Origin: Mycolicibacterium frederiksbergense
GTDB lineage: Bacteria > Actinomycetota > Actinomycetes > Mycobacteriales > Mycobacteriaceae
Length of the DNA: 64,000 nucleotides
NCBI RefSeq assembly: GCF_012223425.1
Contig: NZ_CP038799.1
Span: 4,324,249-4,388,248 of the forward strand
Direction of reading: 5' to 3'
In this document: positions 41,090-50,351 of the stretch, one piece after another
Position numbering within the stretch: the first letter of the stretch is position 1
How the letters are laid out: each line of letters starts with the position of its first letter
Notes under the pieces: generated by a model
The model's input: the letters and a program-made list of their open reading frames with translations, nothing else
Told to the model about the DNA's origin: nothing
The model's database searches: none
Translations under genes and position numbers: made by a program

Positions 41090-42388
41090 ATGCACCAGGA
41101 CGACATGATTCTGATCAGCGTCGATGACCACATCATCGAGCCGCCGGATATGTTCAAGAACCACCTGCCGGCGAAGTATGTCGACGAGGCGCCGCGGTTG
41201 GTGCACAACCCGGACGGTTCCGATACCTGGCAGTTCCGCGACACGGTGATCCCGAACGTGGCGCTCAACGCGGTGGCCGGCCGGCCGAAAGAGGAATACG
41301 GACTGGAACCGACCGGACTCGACGAGATCCGCAAGGGCTGCTACGACGCCGCCGAGCGGGTCAAGGACATGAACGCCGGTGGTGTGCTGGCCACGATGAA
41401 CTTCCCGTCGTTCCCGGGATTCGCGGCGCGCCTGTTCGCCACCGAGGACGCCGAGTTCTCGATGGCGCTGGTGCAGGCCTACAACGACTGGCACATCGAT
41501 GACTGGTGCGCGTCGCATCCGGGCCGGTTCATCCCGATGGCGATCCCGGCGATCTGGGATCCGGCGCTGTGCGCGCAGGAGATCCGACGGGTGGCCGACA
41601 AGGGAGTGCATTCGCTGACGTTCACCGAGAACCCGTCTGCGCTGGGCTACCCGAGCTTTCACGACCTGGAGTACTGGAAGCCGATGTGGGATGCGTTGGT
41701 GGACACCGAGACGGTGATGAACGTGCACATCGGTTCGTCGGGCCGGCTGGCGATCACCGCCCCGGATGCGCCGATGGACGTGATGATCACCCTGCAGCCG
41801 ATGAACATCGTGCAGGCGGCCGCCGATCTGTTGTGGTCGGCGCCGATCAAGGCCTATCCGACGTTGAAGATCGCCCTGAGCGAGGGTGGCACCGGCTGGA
41901 TTCCGTACTTCCTGGACCGGGTCGACCGCACCTATGAGATGCATTCGACCTGGACGCATCAGGACTTCGGGGACAAGTTGCCCTCGGAGGTGTTCCGCGA
42001 GCACTTCATGACGTGCTTCATCTCCGATCCGGTCGGGGTGAAGAACCGGCACATGATCGGGGTGGACAACATCTGCTGGGAGATGGACTACCCGCACTCC
42101 GATTCCATGTGGCCGGGTGCCCCGGAGGAACTGCACGCGGTGTTCGACACCTATGACGTGCCCGACGACGAGATCAACAAGATCACCCACGAGAACGCGA
42201 TGCGGCTGTACCACTTCGAGCCGTTCAGGCATGTCCCGCGCGAGCAGGCCACCGTCGGCGCGCTGCGCAAACAGGCCGAGGGCCACGACATTTCGATCCA
42301 GGCGACGAGCTCGCACGACAAGCGCTCGGGTGCCGATGTCGCCGACTTCACCGCCAACGCCCGCGCGGTGAGCGGCGCCAAAGACTAG
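41090..42388 (+). CDS. amidohydrolase-2 family TIM-barrel protein
   Basis: A 432-residue PF04909-type hydrolase/decarboxylase. It has ISVDDHIIEPPDMFKNHLP (about 8-26) with the N-terminal D-x-H, MNVHIGSSG mid-barrel, and WEMDYPHSDSMWP near the C-terminus with the conserved Asp. It is related to the protein at 22935-24122 in the other operon. ATG 41090 follows AAGGGA and is preferred over an ATG at 41039. It heads a six-gene plus-strand operon of beta-oxidation enzymes. The substrate is unknown. Confidence 0.83.
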   Translation: MHQDDMILISVDDHIIEPPDMFKNHLPAKYVDEAPRLVHNPDGSDTWQFRDTVIPNVALNAVAGRPKEEYGLEPTGLDEIRKGCYDAAERVKDMNAGGVLATMNFPSFPGFAARLFATEDAEFSMALVQAYNDWHIDDWCASHPGRFIPMAIPAIWDPALCAQEIRRVADKGVHSLTFTENPSALGYPSFHDLEYWKPMWDALVDTETVMNVHIGSSGRLAITAPDAPMDVMITLQPMNIVQAAADLLWSAPIKAYPTLKIALSEGGTGWIPYFLDRVDRTYEMHSTWTHQDFGDKLPSEVFREHFMTCFISDPVGVKNRHMIGVDNICWEMDYPHSDSMWPGAPEELHAVFDTYDVPDDEINKITHENAMRLYHFEPFRHVPREQATVGALRKQAEGHDISIQATSSHDKRSGADVADFTANARAVSGAKD

Positions 42389-42408
42389 CCAGAGAACGCA
42401 TTGGGCGG

Positions 42409-42432
42409 ACGGTGCAGGGAGACCTGCACCGT
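42409..42432 (+). promoter_or_regulatory. intergenic stem-loop with GAGA tetraloop
   Basis: A perfect 10-bp stem (42409-42418 with 42423-42432) is closed by GAGA, a GNRA-type tetraloop. It lies in the 75-bp gap between the amidohydrolase and ACAD genes, 31 bp upstream of the ACAD GTG. No U-tract follows. It could be a weak terminator, a processing site or an mRNA-stabilising hairpin. Confidence 0.5.
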
Positions 42433-42463
42433 GGGCGTCGCGTGCACGGACTGAGGAGGAACT

Positions 42464-43642
42464 GTGTCTGAGGGTATGAACTTCGAACTCACCGAGGACC
42501 AGCAGCTGATCCGCAAATCGGTGGCCGAACTGGCGGCCAGGTTCGACGATCACTACTGGATGGAAAAAGATCAGGCGCACGAGTTCCCGACCGAGTTCTA
42601 CGACGCCATCGCCGCCGGCGGTTGGCTGGGCATGACCATCCCCGAGGAGTACGGCGGGCACGGTCTGGGCATCACCGAAGCCACCATCCTCGCCGAGGAG
42701 GTGGCCCGCTCCGGTGGCGCCATGAACGCCGCCAGCGCCATCCACATGTCGATCTTCGGCATGCAGCCGGTGGTGGTCTTCGGGTCCGAGGAGATGAAGA
42801 GGGCGACGCTGCCGCGCATCGTCAACGGTGACCTGCATGTCTGCTTCGGCGTGACCGAACCCGGTGCCGGGCTCGATACTTCGCGGATCACCACCTCCGC
42901 CAAGCGGGACGGCGATCACTATGTGGTCAACGGCCGTAAGGTGTGGATCTCGAAGGCGCTGGAATCGGAGAAGATCCTGCTGCTGACCCGCACCACGCCG
43001 CGGGACGAAGCGGCCAAGCCCACCGACGGTCTCACCCTATTCCTCACCGATATCGACCGCGACCACGTCGATATCCGGCCGATCAAGAAGATGGGCCGCA
43101 ACGCCGTCAGCTCCAATGAGGTGTTCATCGACGATCTGCGCATTCCTGTCGAGGACCGTATCGGCGAGGAAGGCAAGGGGTTCTCCTACATCCTGCACGG
43201 ACTCAACCCGGAGCGGATGCTGATCGCCGCCGAAGCCCTCGGCATCGGCCGGGTCGCGCTGGACCGCGCGGTGAAATACGCCAACGAGCGGGTGGTGTTC
43301 GACCGTCCGATCGGCAAGAACCAGGGCATCGCGTTCCCGCTCGCCGATTCGCTGGCCCGCCTCGACGCGGCCGAACTGATCCTGCGTAAGGCCACCTGGC
43401 TATATGACAACGGCCAATCGTGCGGACGCGAGGCCAACATGGCCAAGTACCTGTGCGCCGATGCCGGGTTCGACGCCGCGGACCGTGCGCTGCAGACCCA
43501 CGGCGGTATGGGTTACTCCGAGGAGTACAACATTTCCCGGTTCTTCCGGGAGTCCCGCCTGATGAAGATCGCCCCGGTCAGCCAGGAGATGATCCTGAAT
43601 TTCCTGGCCGCCAATGTGCTCGGCCTGCCCAAGAGCTACTGA
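42464..43642 (+). CDS. acyl-CoA dehydrogenase
   Basis: A 392-residue ACAD. It has FGVTEPGAGLDTSRITTSAK (about 128-147), VVNGRKVWIS, and LQTHGGMGYSEEYNISRFFR near the C-terminus. The usual GTSE reads VSQE (E375), so the Glu is retained in an altered loop. The GTG start 42464 has GAGGAGG upstream. It is the second gene of the amidohydrolase-led operon, in front of a CoA transferase, enoyl-CoA hydratase, thiolase and another ACAD, enough for a complete beta-oxidation turn except the hydroxyacyl dehydrogenase step. Confidence 0.86.
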   Translation: MSEGMNFELTEDQQLIRKSVAELAARFDDHYWMEKDQAHEFPTEFYDAIAAGGWLGMTIPEEYGGHGLGITEATILAEEVARSGGAMNAASAIHMSIFGMQPVVVFGSEEMKRATLPRIVNGDLHVCFGVTEPGAGLDTSRITTSAKRDGDHYVVNGRKVWISKALESEKILLLTRTTPRDEAAKPTDGLTLFLTDIDRDHVDIRPIKKMGRNAVSSNEVFIDDLRIPVEDRIGEEGKGFSYILHGLNPERMLIAAEALGIGRVALDRAVKYANERVVFDRPIGKNQGIAFPLADSLARLDAAELILRKATWLYDNGQSCGREANMAKYLCADAGFDAADRALQTHGGMGYSEEYNISRFFRESRLMKIAPVSQEMILNFLAANVLGLPKSY

Positions 43643-43653
43643 CCTGAAGAGTC

Positions 43654-43716
43654 ACGCGAGGTTGCGGTTATCGTCATGTCCACTCGCACTTTGTCGCGAT
43701 AACGGCAATCTCGCGT
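43654..43716. terminator. imperfect 20-bp hairpin
   Basis: Two 20-bp arms (43654-43673 and 43697-43716) pair with one G-T and one G-G mismatch around a 23-base loop. It lies between the ACAD and CoA-transferase genes that run in the same direction. It may be a partial terminator or a processing hairpin that sets expression of the distal genes. Confidence 0.55.
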
Positions 43717-43738
43717 TCAGGCAGAGGGGACCATCGTC

Positions 43739-44959
43739 ATGAGCACCACCGGGCCGGCATTGCCGCTGGCCGGCATCACTGTCATCGCCATGGAACAGGC
43801 GGTGTCCGCGCCGATGTGCACCAGGGTGCTCGCCGACTTCGGTGCCCGGGTGATCAAAATCGAGAATCCCAAGGGCGGGGATTTCGCGCGCGATTACGAC
43901 GATGTGGTCAACGGCCTGGCCGCGCATTTCGTGTGGGCGAACCGGGGCAAGGAATCGGTGACGCTGAACCTCAAATCGCCGGCGGGTATGGGCGTGCTGC
44001 ACCGGTTGCTCGCCGGAGCCGACGCCTTCGTGTCCAACCTCGCCCCCGGGGCCACCGCGCGACTCGGGTTGGGCCCGGCGGACCTGCGCGTGCGCCACCC
44101 GCAGGTGATCCCGGTCGAGATCGACGGTTACGGCCCGGGCGGCCCGCTGTCCGAGAAGCGCGCCTACGACCTCTTGGTGCAGGCGGAGTCGGGATCGTGC
44201 GCGGCCACCGGCCACCCGGGGATGCCGGCCAAACCCGGAGCGCCGGTCGCCGATATCACCACCGGCCTGTATTCGGCGCTGTCGATCATGGCGCTGTTGC
44301 TGGGCCGGGCACGCAGCGGCGCCACCGAAGCCGCCCCGGCCGTGGCGGTCAGCCTGCTCGACACCATGACCGACATCATGGGCTACCAGTTGACCTACAC
44401 CCAGCACTCCGGGATCGATCAGGAACCGCTGGGGATGAGCTCGCCCGCGGTCGCGCCCTACGGTTCGTTCGGTACCCGTGACGGGCAGACGGTGGTGCTG
44501 GGTACCACCAACGACCGCGAATGGCAGCGGCTGGCCCGGGAAATCATCGAGCGCCCCGATCTGGCCGATGATCCGCGCTTCGCGACCAACCCGCAACGCT
44601 GCGCCAACCGGGACGAGCTCAACGCGGCCATCGAATCATGGTGTGCACAGCATGATCTCGACGATATCCAGCGCATCGCCGACGCCGCCGGGATCGGCAA
44701 TTCGCGCTACAACAAGCCCAGCGAAGTCATCGCACACGAGCACCTGAAGGCACGCGACCGCTGGCGGCAGGTCGACACCCCCAACGGCGAGATCGCCGCG
44801 CTGCTGCCGCCGCCGGTGATCAGCGGCCTGGAGCTGGGGATGGGTGCGGTGCCCGGGCTGGGACAGCACACCGACGACGTACTGCACGAACTCGGTTACA
44901 CCGCCGAGGAATTGGCTGCAATGCGCGGCGACGGTGCGATCGGCCCGGTGTACTCGTGA
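43739..44959 (+). CDS. CaiB/BaiF family III CoA-transferase
   Basis: A 406-residue single-domain CoA transferase of normal length. It has LAGITVIAMEQAVSAPMCTR (about 10-29), LADFGARVIKIENPKGGDF (about 31-49), and the catalytic Asp D172 in VADITTG. It could activate an acid with CoA taken from a product such as propionyl- or succinyl-CoA. It follows the ACAD after a hairpin-bearing gap and precedes the enoyl-CoA hydratase by 31 bp. Confidence 0.87.
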   Translation: MSTTGPALPLAGITVIAMEQAVSAPMCTRVLADFGARVIKIENPKGGDFARDYDDVVNGLAAHFVWANRGKESVTLNLKSPAGMGVLHRLLAGADAFVSNLAPGATARLGLGPADLRVRHPQVIPVEIDGYGPGGPLSEKRAYDLLVQAESGSCAATGHPGMPAKPGAPVADITTGLYSALSIMALLLGRARSGATEAAPAVAVSLLDTMTDIMGYQLTYTQHSGIDQEPLGMSSPAVAPYGSFGTRDGQTVVLGTTNDREWQRLAREIIERPDLADDPRFATNPQRCANRDELNAAIESWCAQHDLDDIQRIADAAGIGNSRYNKPSEVIAHEHLKARDRWRQVDTPNGEIAALLPPPVISGLELGMGAVPGLGQHTDDVLHELGYTAEELAAMRGDGAIGPVYS

Positions 44960-44990
44960 GCATCAGCGAGGAGCCGAAGGCGGATCGCGC

Positions 44991-45800
44991 ATGAGTGATG
45001 TGTTGTTGATCGAGGACCGTGGCGGGGTGCGCACGCTCACCCTGAACCGGCCGCACCGCAAGAACGCCATCGACGTCGAACTGTGGCACGCGCTGGCCGC
45101 GGCCCTGCGCGCGGTCGACACCGACGACTCGGTGCGCGCGGTGGTGCTGACCGGTGCCGGCGGGGCGTTCTGCTCGGGTGCCGATATCGGCACCGGCGAG
45201 GCGATCCATCCCCGGCGAAAGCTGCAGCGGCTCACCGATGTCGCGCTGGCACTGCACAACCTGACGGTGCCCAGCGTCGCCAAGGTCACCGGTGTCGCGG
45301 TCGGCGCCGGCTGGAACCTGGCACTGGGCTGCGACCTGGTGGTGGCGACCCCCGAATCGAAGTTCTGCCAGATCTTCGCCAAACGCGGGCTGTCGGTCGA
45401 TCTCGGCGGCTCCTGGCTGCTACCCAAAATCGTCGGCCTGCAGCAGGCCAAACGCCTTGTGCTGCTGGCCGATATGATCGATGCGGCCGAGGCGCACCGG
45501 CTGGGGCTGGTCACCTGGGTGCGCGACGCCGACGCGATCGACGCGTTCGTCGATGAGGTGGCGCGGCGGCTGGCCGATGGGCCACCGTTCGCGCTGGCGC
45601 AGAGCAAGGCGCTGCTCAACGACGGGGCCACCGCCACCTTCGCTCAGGCGCTGGGCAACGAGGCACGGGCTCAGCCCGGCAATTTCGCGACCGCCGATTC
45701 GGGGGAGGCCTACTCGGCGTTCGCCGCCAAGCGCGAACCAAAGTTTTCCGGAGAGTGGGCGGTGCCCTCCTCTGCAGTTGTCGAGAAGGAGCAGAACTGA
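44991..45800 (+). CDS. enoyl-CoA hydratase (crotonase family)
   Basis: A 269-residue crotonase of standard length. It has LNRPHRKNAIDVELW (about 18-32), the oxyanion loop GAGGAFCSGADIGTG (about 55-69), VTGVAVGAGWNLALGCDLVV (about 99-118), and SKFCQIFAKRGLSVDLGGSW, where the catalytic Glu positions are replaced by D/K-type residues. It may act as an isomerase or hydratase. ATG 44991 has GAGGAG about 20 bp upstream. The stop overlaps the thiolase ATG (TGATG). Confidence 0.84.
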   Translation: MSDVLLIEDRGGVRTLTLNRPHRKNAIDVELWHALAAALRAVDTDDSVRAVVLTGAGGAFCSGADIGTGEAIHPRRKLQRLTDVALALHNLTVPSVAKVTGVAVGAGWNLALGCDLVVATPESKFCQIFAKRGLSVDLGGSWLLPKIVGLQQAKRLVLLADMIDAAEAHRLGLVTWVRDADAIDAFVDEVARRLADGPPFALAQSKALLNDGATATFAQALGNEARAQPGNFATADSGEAYSAFAAKREPKFSGEWAVPSSAVVEKEQN

Positions 45801-46945
45801 TGCGTGAGACCGTCATCGTCGGAGCCGTGCGCACGCCGGTCGGGAAGCGGAACGGCGGGCTGTCCGGGCAGCACGCCGCCGACCTGTCCGCGGTGGTACT
45901 CAAGCAACTCGTCGAGCGCACCGGGGTCGACCCGGGCCTGATCGATGATGTGGTGTGGGGCTGCGTGTCGCAGGTGGGCGATCAGTCCAGCAATATCGGA
46001 CGGTACGCGGTGCTGGCCGCCGGCTGGCCGGAGAGCATCCCGGGCACCACGGTGAACCGGGCCTGCGGGTCCAGTCAGCAGGCGCTGGACTTCGCGGTGC
46101 AGGCCGTCATGTCCGGCCAGCAGGATGTCGTGGTCGCCGGCGGTGTCGAGGTGATGAGCCGGGTCCCGCTCGGCGCCGCGCGTGCCACCGGTCAGCCCTA
46201 TGGTCCGAAAGTCTTTGCCCGGTATGACGATTTCTCCTTCAACCAGGGCATCTCTGCCGAGATGATCTGCCAGAAGTGGGATCTGTCGCGCACCCGCTGC
46301 GACGAGTACTCGGCGCAGTCACACGAGCGGGCCGCCGCCGCGCAGGACGCCGGCGCCTTCATCGATCAGATCGTGCCCGTCTTCACCGACGATGACGTCA
46401 TCACCGACGACGAAGGGATCCGGCGCGGCACCACCGCCGCGTTGTTGGCCGGACTCAAACCCGCCTTCACCGACGACGGCGTCATCCACGCGGGCAACTC
46501 CTCGCAGATCTCCGATGGTGCGGCCGCACTGCTGGTGATGACCGCCGATCAGGCGCTCAACCTGGGTCTGACCCCGCTGGTGTACTACCGCGCGGGGGCG
46601 GTCACCGGCGCCGACCCGGTGCTGATGCTGACCGGTCCCATCCCGGCCACCGAGAAGGTGCTGCACAAGGCCGGCGTCGGGATCGACGATGTCGGCGTGT
46701 TCGAGGTCAACGAGGCGTTCGCGCCGGTGCCGTTGGCGTGGCTGGCAGAAACCGGCGTCGACGAGGCGAAACTCAATCCGCTGGGCGGGGCCATCGCGCT
46801 GGGGCATCCACTCGGCGCCTCCGGCGCGGTGCTGATGACCCGGATGATCCATCACATGCGCGACAACGGCATCCGCTACGGGCTGCAGACCATGTGCGAG
46901 GGCGGCGGGACCGCCAACGCCACGCTGGTCGAGTACGTCTTCTAG
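45800..46945 (+). CDS. acetyl-CoA acetyltransferase/3-ketoacyl-CoA thiolase
   Basis: A 381-residue thiolase with an intact catalytic set: C89 (NRACGSSQ), H336 (GHPLGASG) and C366 (MCEGGGTAN). It resembles FadA5/FadA6-type thiolases of mycobacterial sterol degradation (TPVGKRNGGLSG, QVGDQSSNIGR). AAGGAG lies before ATG 45800, which overlaps the hydratase stop. It would thiolytically cleave the 3-ketoacyl-CoA formed by this operon. It is the intact counterpart to the deleted thiolase remnant at 4634. Confidence 0.9.
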   Translation: MRETVIVGAVRTPVGKRNGGLSGQHAADLSAVVLKQLVERTGVDPGLIDDVVWGCVSQVGDQSSNIGRYAVLAAGWPESIPGTTVNRACGSSQQALDFAVQAVMSGQQDVVVAGGVEVMSRVPLGAARATGQPYGPKVFARYDDFSFNQGISAEMICQKWDLSRTRCDEYSAQSHERAAAAQDAGAFIDQIVPVFTDDDVITDDEGIRRGTTAALLAGLKPAFTDDGVIHAGNSSQISDGAAALLVMTADQALNLGLTPLVYYRAGAVTGADPVLMLTGPIPATEKVLHKAGVGIDDVGVFEVNEAFAPVPLAWLAETGVDEAKLNPLGGAIALGHPLGASGAVLMTRMIHHMRDNGIRYGLQTMCEGGGTANATLVEYVF

Positions 46946-46960
46946 TCGAAAGGACAACAC

Positions 46961-48109
46961 GTGCAACGCAATCTGTTCACCGAGGATCACGAGGCATTCC
47001 GGGAACTCGCACGCGATTTCGTGGAGAAGGAAGTGGTGCCCGCCTACCCGGACTGGGAGAAGGGCGGCCGGATGCCGCGCGCGGTGTTCGAGAAGATGGG
47101 CAAGCTCGGCATGCTCGGCGTCGCCATCCCCGAGGAGTACGGCGGTGGCGGCACGCCGGACTACCGCTACAACGTGGTGCTCCAGGAGGAGGCGGCCCGA
47201 GCCCTGGTGACGCTGTCCACGGTGCGTACCCAGCTCGAGGTGATCCTGCCGTACTTCCTGCATTACGCGAACGAGGAGCAGCGCAAGCGGTGGTTCCCGG
47301 GCCTGGCCGACGGCACGCTGCTGACCGCGGTGGCGATGACCGAACCCGGTACCGGATCCGATCTGGCCGGCATGCGCACCACCGCCGTGCAGGACGGTGA
47401 CCACTGGATCGTCAACGGCGCCAAGACGTTCATCACCGGCGGTATGCAGGCCGACCTCGTCGTCGTGGTGGCCCGCACGTCCACCGACCCCGACAACCGG
47501 CGCAAGGGGCTCACCCTGTTCGTCGTGGAGGACGGGATGGCCGGGTTCACCCGCGGCCGCGAGCTGGAGAAGATGGGCTGCAAGGTGCAGGACACCGCGG
47601 AGCTCTCGTTCGTCGACGTGCGGGTGCCTGCCGCCAATGTGCTCGGTGAGGTGGGGGAGGCGTTCAGCTATCTGGGTCACAACCTGGCTCAGGAGCGGCT
47701 GACCGTCGCGGTGGGCTCGGTGGCGCAGGCGCGATCGGCGATCGCCGCGGCCATCGACTACACCAAGGACCGCAAGGCCTTCGGTACGCCGGTCGCGTCG
47801 TTCCAGAACACCAAGTTCGAACTGGCGGCCTGCTCGACGGAGGTGGAGGCGGCCCAGGCGATGCTGGACCGGGCCGTGGCACTGCATGTCGACGGGGAGT
47901 TGTCCGCGCCGGACGCCGCGCGGGTGAAACTGTTCTGCACCGAAATGCAGGCCCGGGTGATCGACCGCTGCCTACAGCTCTTCGGCGGCTACGGCTACAT
48001 GATGGAATACCCGATCGCCCGGCTGTACACCGATGCCCGGGTGGCCCGCATCTACGCCGGCACCAGCGAAGTCATGAAGGTGATCATCGCCAAGTCCCTC
48101 GGCCTCTGA
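46961..48109 (+). CDS. acyl-CoA dehydrogenase
   Basis: A 382-residue ACAD of the FadE type. It has AVAMTEPGTGSDLAGMRTTA (about 125-144), WIVNGAKTFITGG, DRKAFGTPVASFQNTKFELA, and catalytic Glu E370 in YAGTSEVMKVIIAKSLGL. All key residues are intact. The GTG start has AAAGGAC upstream. It is the last gene of the operon that begins at 41090 and ends about 140 bp before the TetR gene at 48248. Confidence 0.9.
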   Translation: MQRNLFTEDHEAFRELARDFVEKEVVPAYPDWEKGGRMPRAVFEKMGKLGMLGVAIPEEYGGGGTPDYRYNVVLQEEAARALVTLSTVRTQLEVILPYFLHYANEEQRKRWFPGLADGTLLTAVAMTEPGTGSDLAGMRTTAVQDGDHWIVNGAKTFITGGMQADLVVVVARTSTDPDNRRKGLTLFVVEDGMAGFTRGRELEKMGCKVQDTAELSFVDVRVPAANVLGEVGEAFSYLGHNLAQERLTVAVGSVAQARSAIAAAIDYTKDRKAFGTPVASFQNTKFELAACSTEVEAAQAMLDRAVALHVDGELSAPDAARVKLFCTEMQARVIDRCLQLFGGYGYMMEYPIARLYTDARVARIYAGTSEVMKVIIAKSLGL

Positions 48110-48193
48110 CGCGACGTGTGGTGCCGGCGCTCTGACCAGGCACGTGACACCTGTCGGAAGATTTGTTAAGTGAGACCCTTGTCACACGCCGCG

Positions 48194-48225
48194 AACCAAC
48201 CTACTGTGTGTTCAGTTGGTTGGTT
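48194..48225. promoter_or_regulatory. 32-bp palindromic operator
   Basis: Arms AACCAACC (48194-48201) and GGTTGGTT (48218-48225) match perfectly, and pairing extends inward through ACTG/CAGT with one mismatch. It lies 23 bp upstream of the TetR coding start and is the likely self-operator of that regulator. It differs from the GAGAAT box. Confidence 0.75.
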
Positions 48226-48247
48226 TGTCCCGGTGATGAGGAGAGCG

Positions 48248-48880
48248 GTGTCAGCGATATCTGCGGCGTCTGGGCCCCGGCCCTACGAGTCGCTGCTGGC
48301 CAAGGGAGAGGACCGCAAGCAGCGCATTCTTGCTGCCGCGGAGAACCTCCTGGCGCGAAACGGCTGGCGCAACACCTCGCTGGCCCAGATCGCCAGGGAG
48401 GCCGGAGTCAGCGCCGCCGGCCTGCTGCACCACTTCGAATCCAAAGAACAGCTGCTGCACGCGGTGCTCGACGCCCGCGATTTCGACGATGACACCCATG
48501 CCGACCGGGGCGGTGATCTGATCGCCAACATCGGTCGGGTGGCCGAGCGGTTCGACCGCGCTCCCGAACTCGTCGGAACCTTCACCGTGCTGCTGGTGGA
48601 GAACATTCAGCCCGACGCCCCGCTGCACGACCGACTGGTGGCCCGGCAGCAGGCCGCCGTCGGGATCGTCGCCGACGCGATCCGGCGCGGCCAGCTCAGC
48701 GGCCGTTACCGCTCAGACCTCGACCCGGCCGCCAAGGCCGTGGAGATTCTCGCCTTCGTCAATGGAATGGAGACAGCATGGCTACTCGATCCTTCAATCC
48801 CGCTGGCGGCAGTGTTCAAGGGATACACGGAGTCGCTGGCCCGCGACTTCGCTCCGGCCACCGAGAGGAGTTCGATATGA
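48248..48880 (+). CDS. TetR-family transcriptional regulator
   Basis: A 210-residue TetR protein. The helix-turn-helix covers about 20-65 (RILAAAENLLARNGWRNTSL, AQIAREAGVSAAGLLHHFES, KEQLLHAVL), followed by a helical ligand domain. GTG 48248 with GAGGAGAG just upstream is my choice; ATG 48236 is an alternative. The stop overlaps the next gene by ATGA. The 32-bp palindrome upstream supports autoregulation. What else it regulates is not evident, though the acyl-CoA operon upstream and the LLM/P450 genes downstream are candidates. Confidence 0.87.
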   Translation: MSAISAASGPRPYESLLAKGEDRKQRILAAAENLLARNGWRNTSLAQIAREAGVSAAGLLHHFESKEQLLHAVLDARDFDDDTHADRGGDLIANIGRVAERFDRAPELVGTFTVLLVENIQPDAPLHDRLVARQQAAVGIVADAIRRGQLSGRYRSDLDPAAKAVEILAFVNGMETAWLLDPSIPLAAVFKGYTESLARDFAPATERSSI

Positions 48881-49380
48881 GGTACCGACTCGACGTGGTC
48901 GCACCCACCGTCGCCGAGGTGGTGCGCAACGCCGGCGGCTGGCTGGTCGACCGCGCGATGGCCGGCTGGGATGTCACGGTGCTGATCACCGGTGACGACG
49001 ACATCCGTCCGTTGCAGATCCTCGGGGTGGACATCGGCGACCTGGAGACGGCGATGCAGCTCTGGGAGGAGCGGCCCCACCCGCAGACGGTGGCGGTGGC
49101 CGCCGAGCTGTTCGTCAGCGATGTGCGGGTCCGCGAAGGTGTGCTCGGCGCCCTGGATCAGGGCCTCACCGAGGTGACCCTCTGGGGCGACAGCTGGCCC
49201 GAAGAGCTGGACAGCACCGTCGGCTCGGTCCAGCACCAGCTGAGTGCGGCCGCCCGTGCCTTCAAGGCGCAGGCGCTGGCAGCCGCCGGCGACACCGCTC
49301 CGTTCGGTCGCACCGAGGCCTTCCGGTGCGGCGTCATGTCATGTCCGTCGGTGGCCGCAGACCTGGTGCCCGCCAGCTGA
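48877..49380 (+). CDS. protein of unknown function, coupled to TetR gene
   Basis: A 167-residue soluble protein I do not recognise. It begins RYRLDVVAPTVAEVVRNAGG, has an alternating hydrophobic core (WDVTVLITGDDDIRPLQILG), and a glutamine/alanine-rich helix (VQHQLSAAARAFKAQALAAA) before a cysteine-bearing tail (CGVMSCPSV). It has no signal peptide or membrane segment. The overlap ATGA with the regulator and GAGAGGAG ribosome site show real translation. It could be a partner or sensor for the TetR protein; nothing in the sequence shows this directly. Confidence 0.7.
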   Translation: MRYRLDVVAPTVAEVVRNAGGWLVDRAMAGWDVTVLITGDDDIRPLQILGVDIGDLETAMQLWEERPHPQTVAVAAELFVSDVRVREGVLGALDQGLTEVTLWGDSWPEELDSTVGSVQHQLSAAARAFKAQALAAAGDTAPFGRTEAFRCGVMSCPSVAADLVPAS

Positions 49381-49390
49381 ATTCGTCACC

Positions 49391-50338
49391 TCACAGGGAC
49401 AGCGACGCGAGGAAATCCATCGTGCGGTCCCGGGAGGCGCGCCGCGCCGCGCCGTCGGCCCCGAGTGGCACGATCCGTGCGGCCAGGTCGGTGACGCCCG
49501 CGTCCCGGTAGCGCTGCAGTCCCTTCAGCACCGCCGCTTCGTCACCGGCGGCCATGGTGTCGCCGACGTCCTCGGCATCACCGTGCTCGAGTAACCGCAG
49601 GTAGTTCGGCGACAGATGAGCGTGCCCCAGCACCTCGCCGGCATGGGCGCGGGCGTCCTCGACATCGCCCGGCGCGCAGAGCGCGACAGGGACGCCGGCC
49701 ACCACGCGCGGGCGGTCCCGTCCCGCGGCCTCGGCGGCGGCATTGATCCGGGGCGCGACGTGCTCGCCGATCGCCCGCTCATCCGCCATCCACAGAATCG
49801 TGCCGCCGGCGCGTTCACCCGCGATCCGCAACATGGCCGGACCGAGCGCGGCCAGCAGTACCGGCACCGTGTGATCGGTGACGTCCACCGGGCTGTGCAC
49901 GGTGAAGGTGGCGTTGTCGACGTCCACCCTCCCCGCGCCGGCGCATCCGGCGAGCAGCACGTCGAGGTAGTCCCGTACCAGTGCGACCGGGCGGTCATAC
50001 GGCAAGCCCAACTGCCCCTTGATGATCCAGTCATGCGACGGGCCGATGCCCAGGGTGAACCTGCCCGCGCAGGCGGCCTGCGTGGTCAGAGACTGCTGGG
50101 CCAGGATGACCGGATGCCGCGTCTGGATCGGGACGACCGCGGTACCGACTTCGATGCTGCTGGTGGCGACACCGATCAGGGCCATCGCGGTCAGTGCGTC
50201 GAGATACCCGGGCACCTGCGGGAACCAGAACGAGTGGAAGCCGGCCGACTCCGCGGCGACGGCATCGGACAGCAACCCGGCCAGCCGGTCCGCCCGGAGG
50301 CGTTCCCTGTCCGAGCCGACCATCAGTCCGATGCGCAT
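49391..50338 (-). CDS. LLM-class F420-dependent oxidoreductase
   Basis: A 315-residue luciferase-like TIM barrel. It has RIGLMVGSDRERLRADRLAG (about 2-21), FHSFWFPQVPGYLDALTAMA, EVGTAVVPIQTRHPVILAQQ, and GRFTLGIGPSHDWIIKGQLG (about 118-137), typical of F420-dependent members (TIGR03564 group as I recall it). It is the full-length relative of the fragment at the window's left edge. It starts at ATG 50338, 13 bp after the P450 stop, so the two form one minus-strand operon. It may reduce or oxidise a P450 product. Confidence 0.86.
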   Translation of the reverse strand: MRIGLMVGSDRERLRADRLAGLLSDAVAAESAGFHSFWFPQVPGYLDALTAMALIGVATSSIEVGTAVVPIQTRHPVILAQQSLTTQAACAGRFTLGIGPSHDWIIKGQLGLPYDRPVALVRDYLDVLLAGCAGAGRVDVDNATFTVHSPVDVTDHTVPVLLAALGPAMLRIAGERAGGTILWMADERAIGEHVAPRINAAAEAAGRDRPRVVAGVPVALCAPGDVEDARAHAGEVLGHAHLSPNYLRLLEHGDAEDVGDTMAAGDEAAVLKGLQRYRDAGVTDLAARIVPLGADGAARRASRDRTMDFLASLSL

Positions 50339-50351
50339 GGCTGTCCCGTGC

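Noticed and set aside
40384..41334. Minus-strand frame spanning the promoter between the Rieske and amidohydrolase genes
   Set aside because: It overlaps the Rieske gene out of frame and the amidohydrolase gene antisense, lacks motifs, and covers the operator region.
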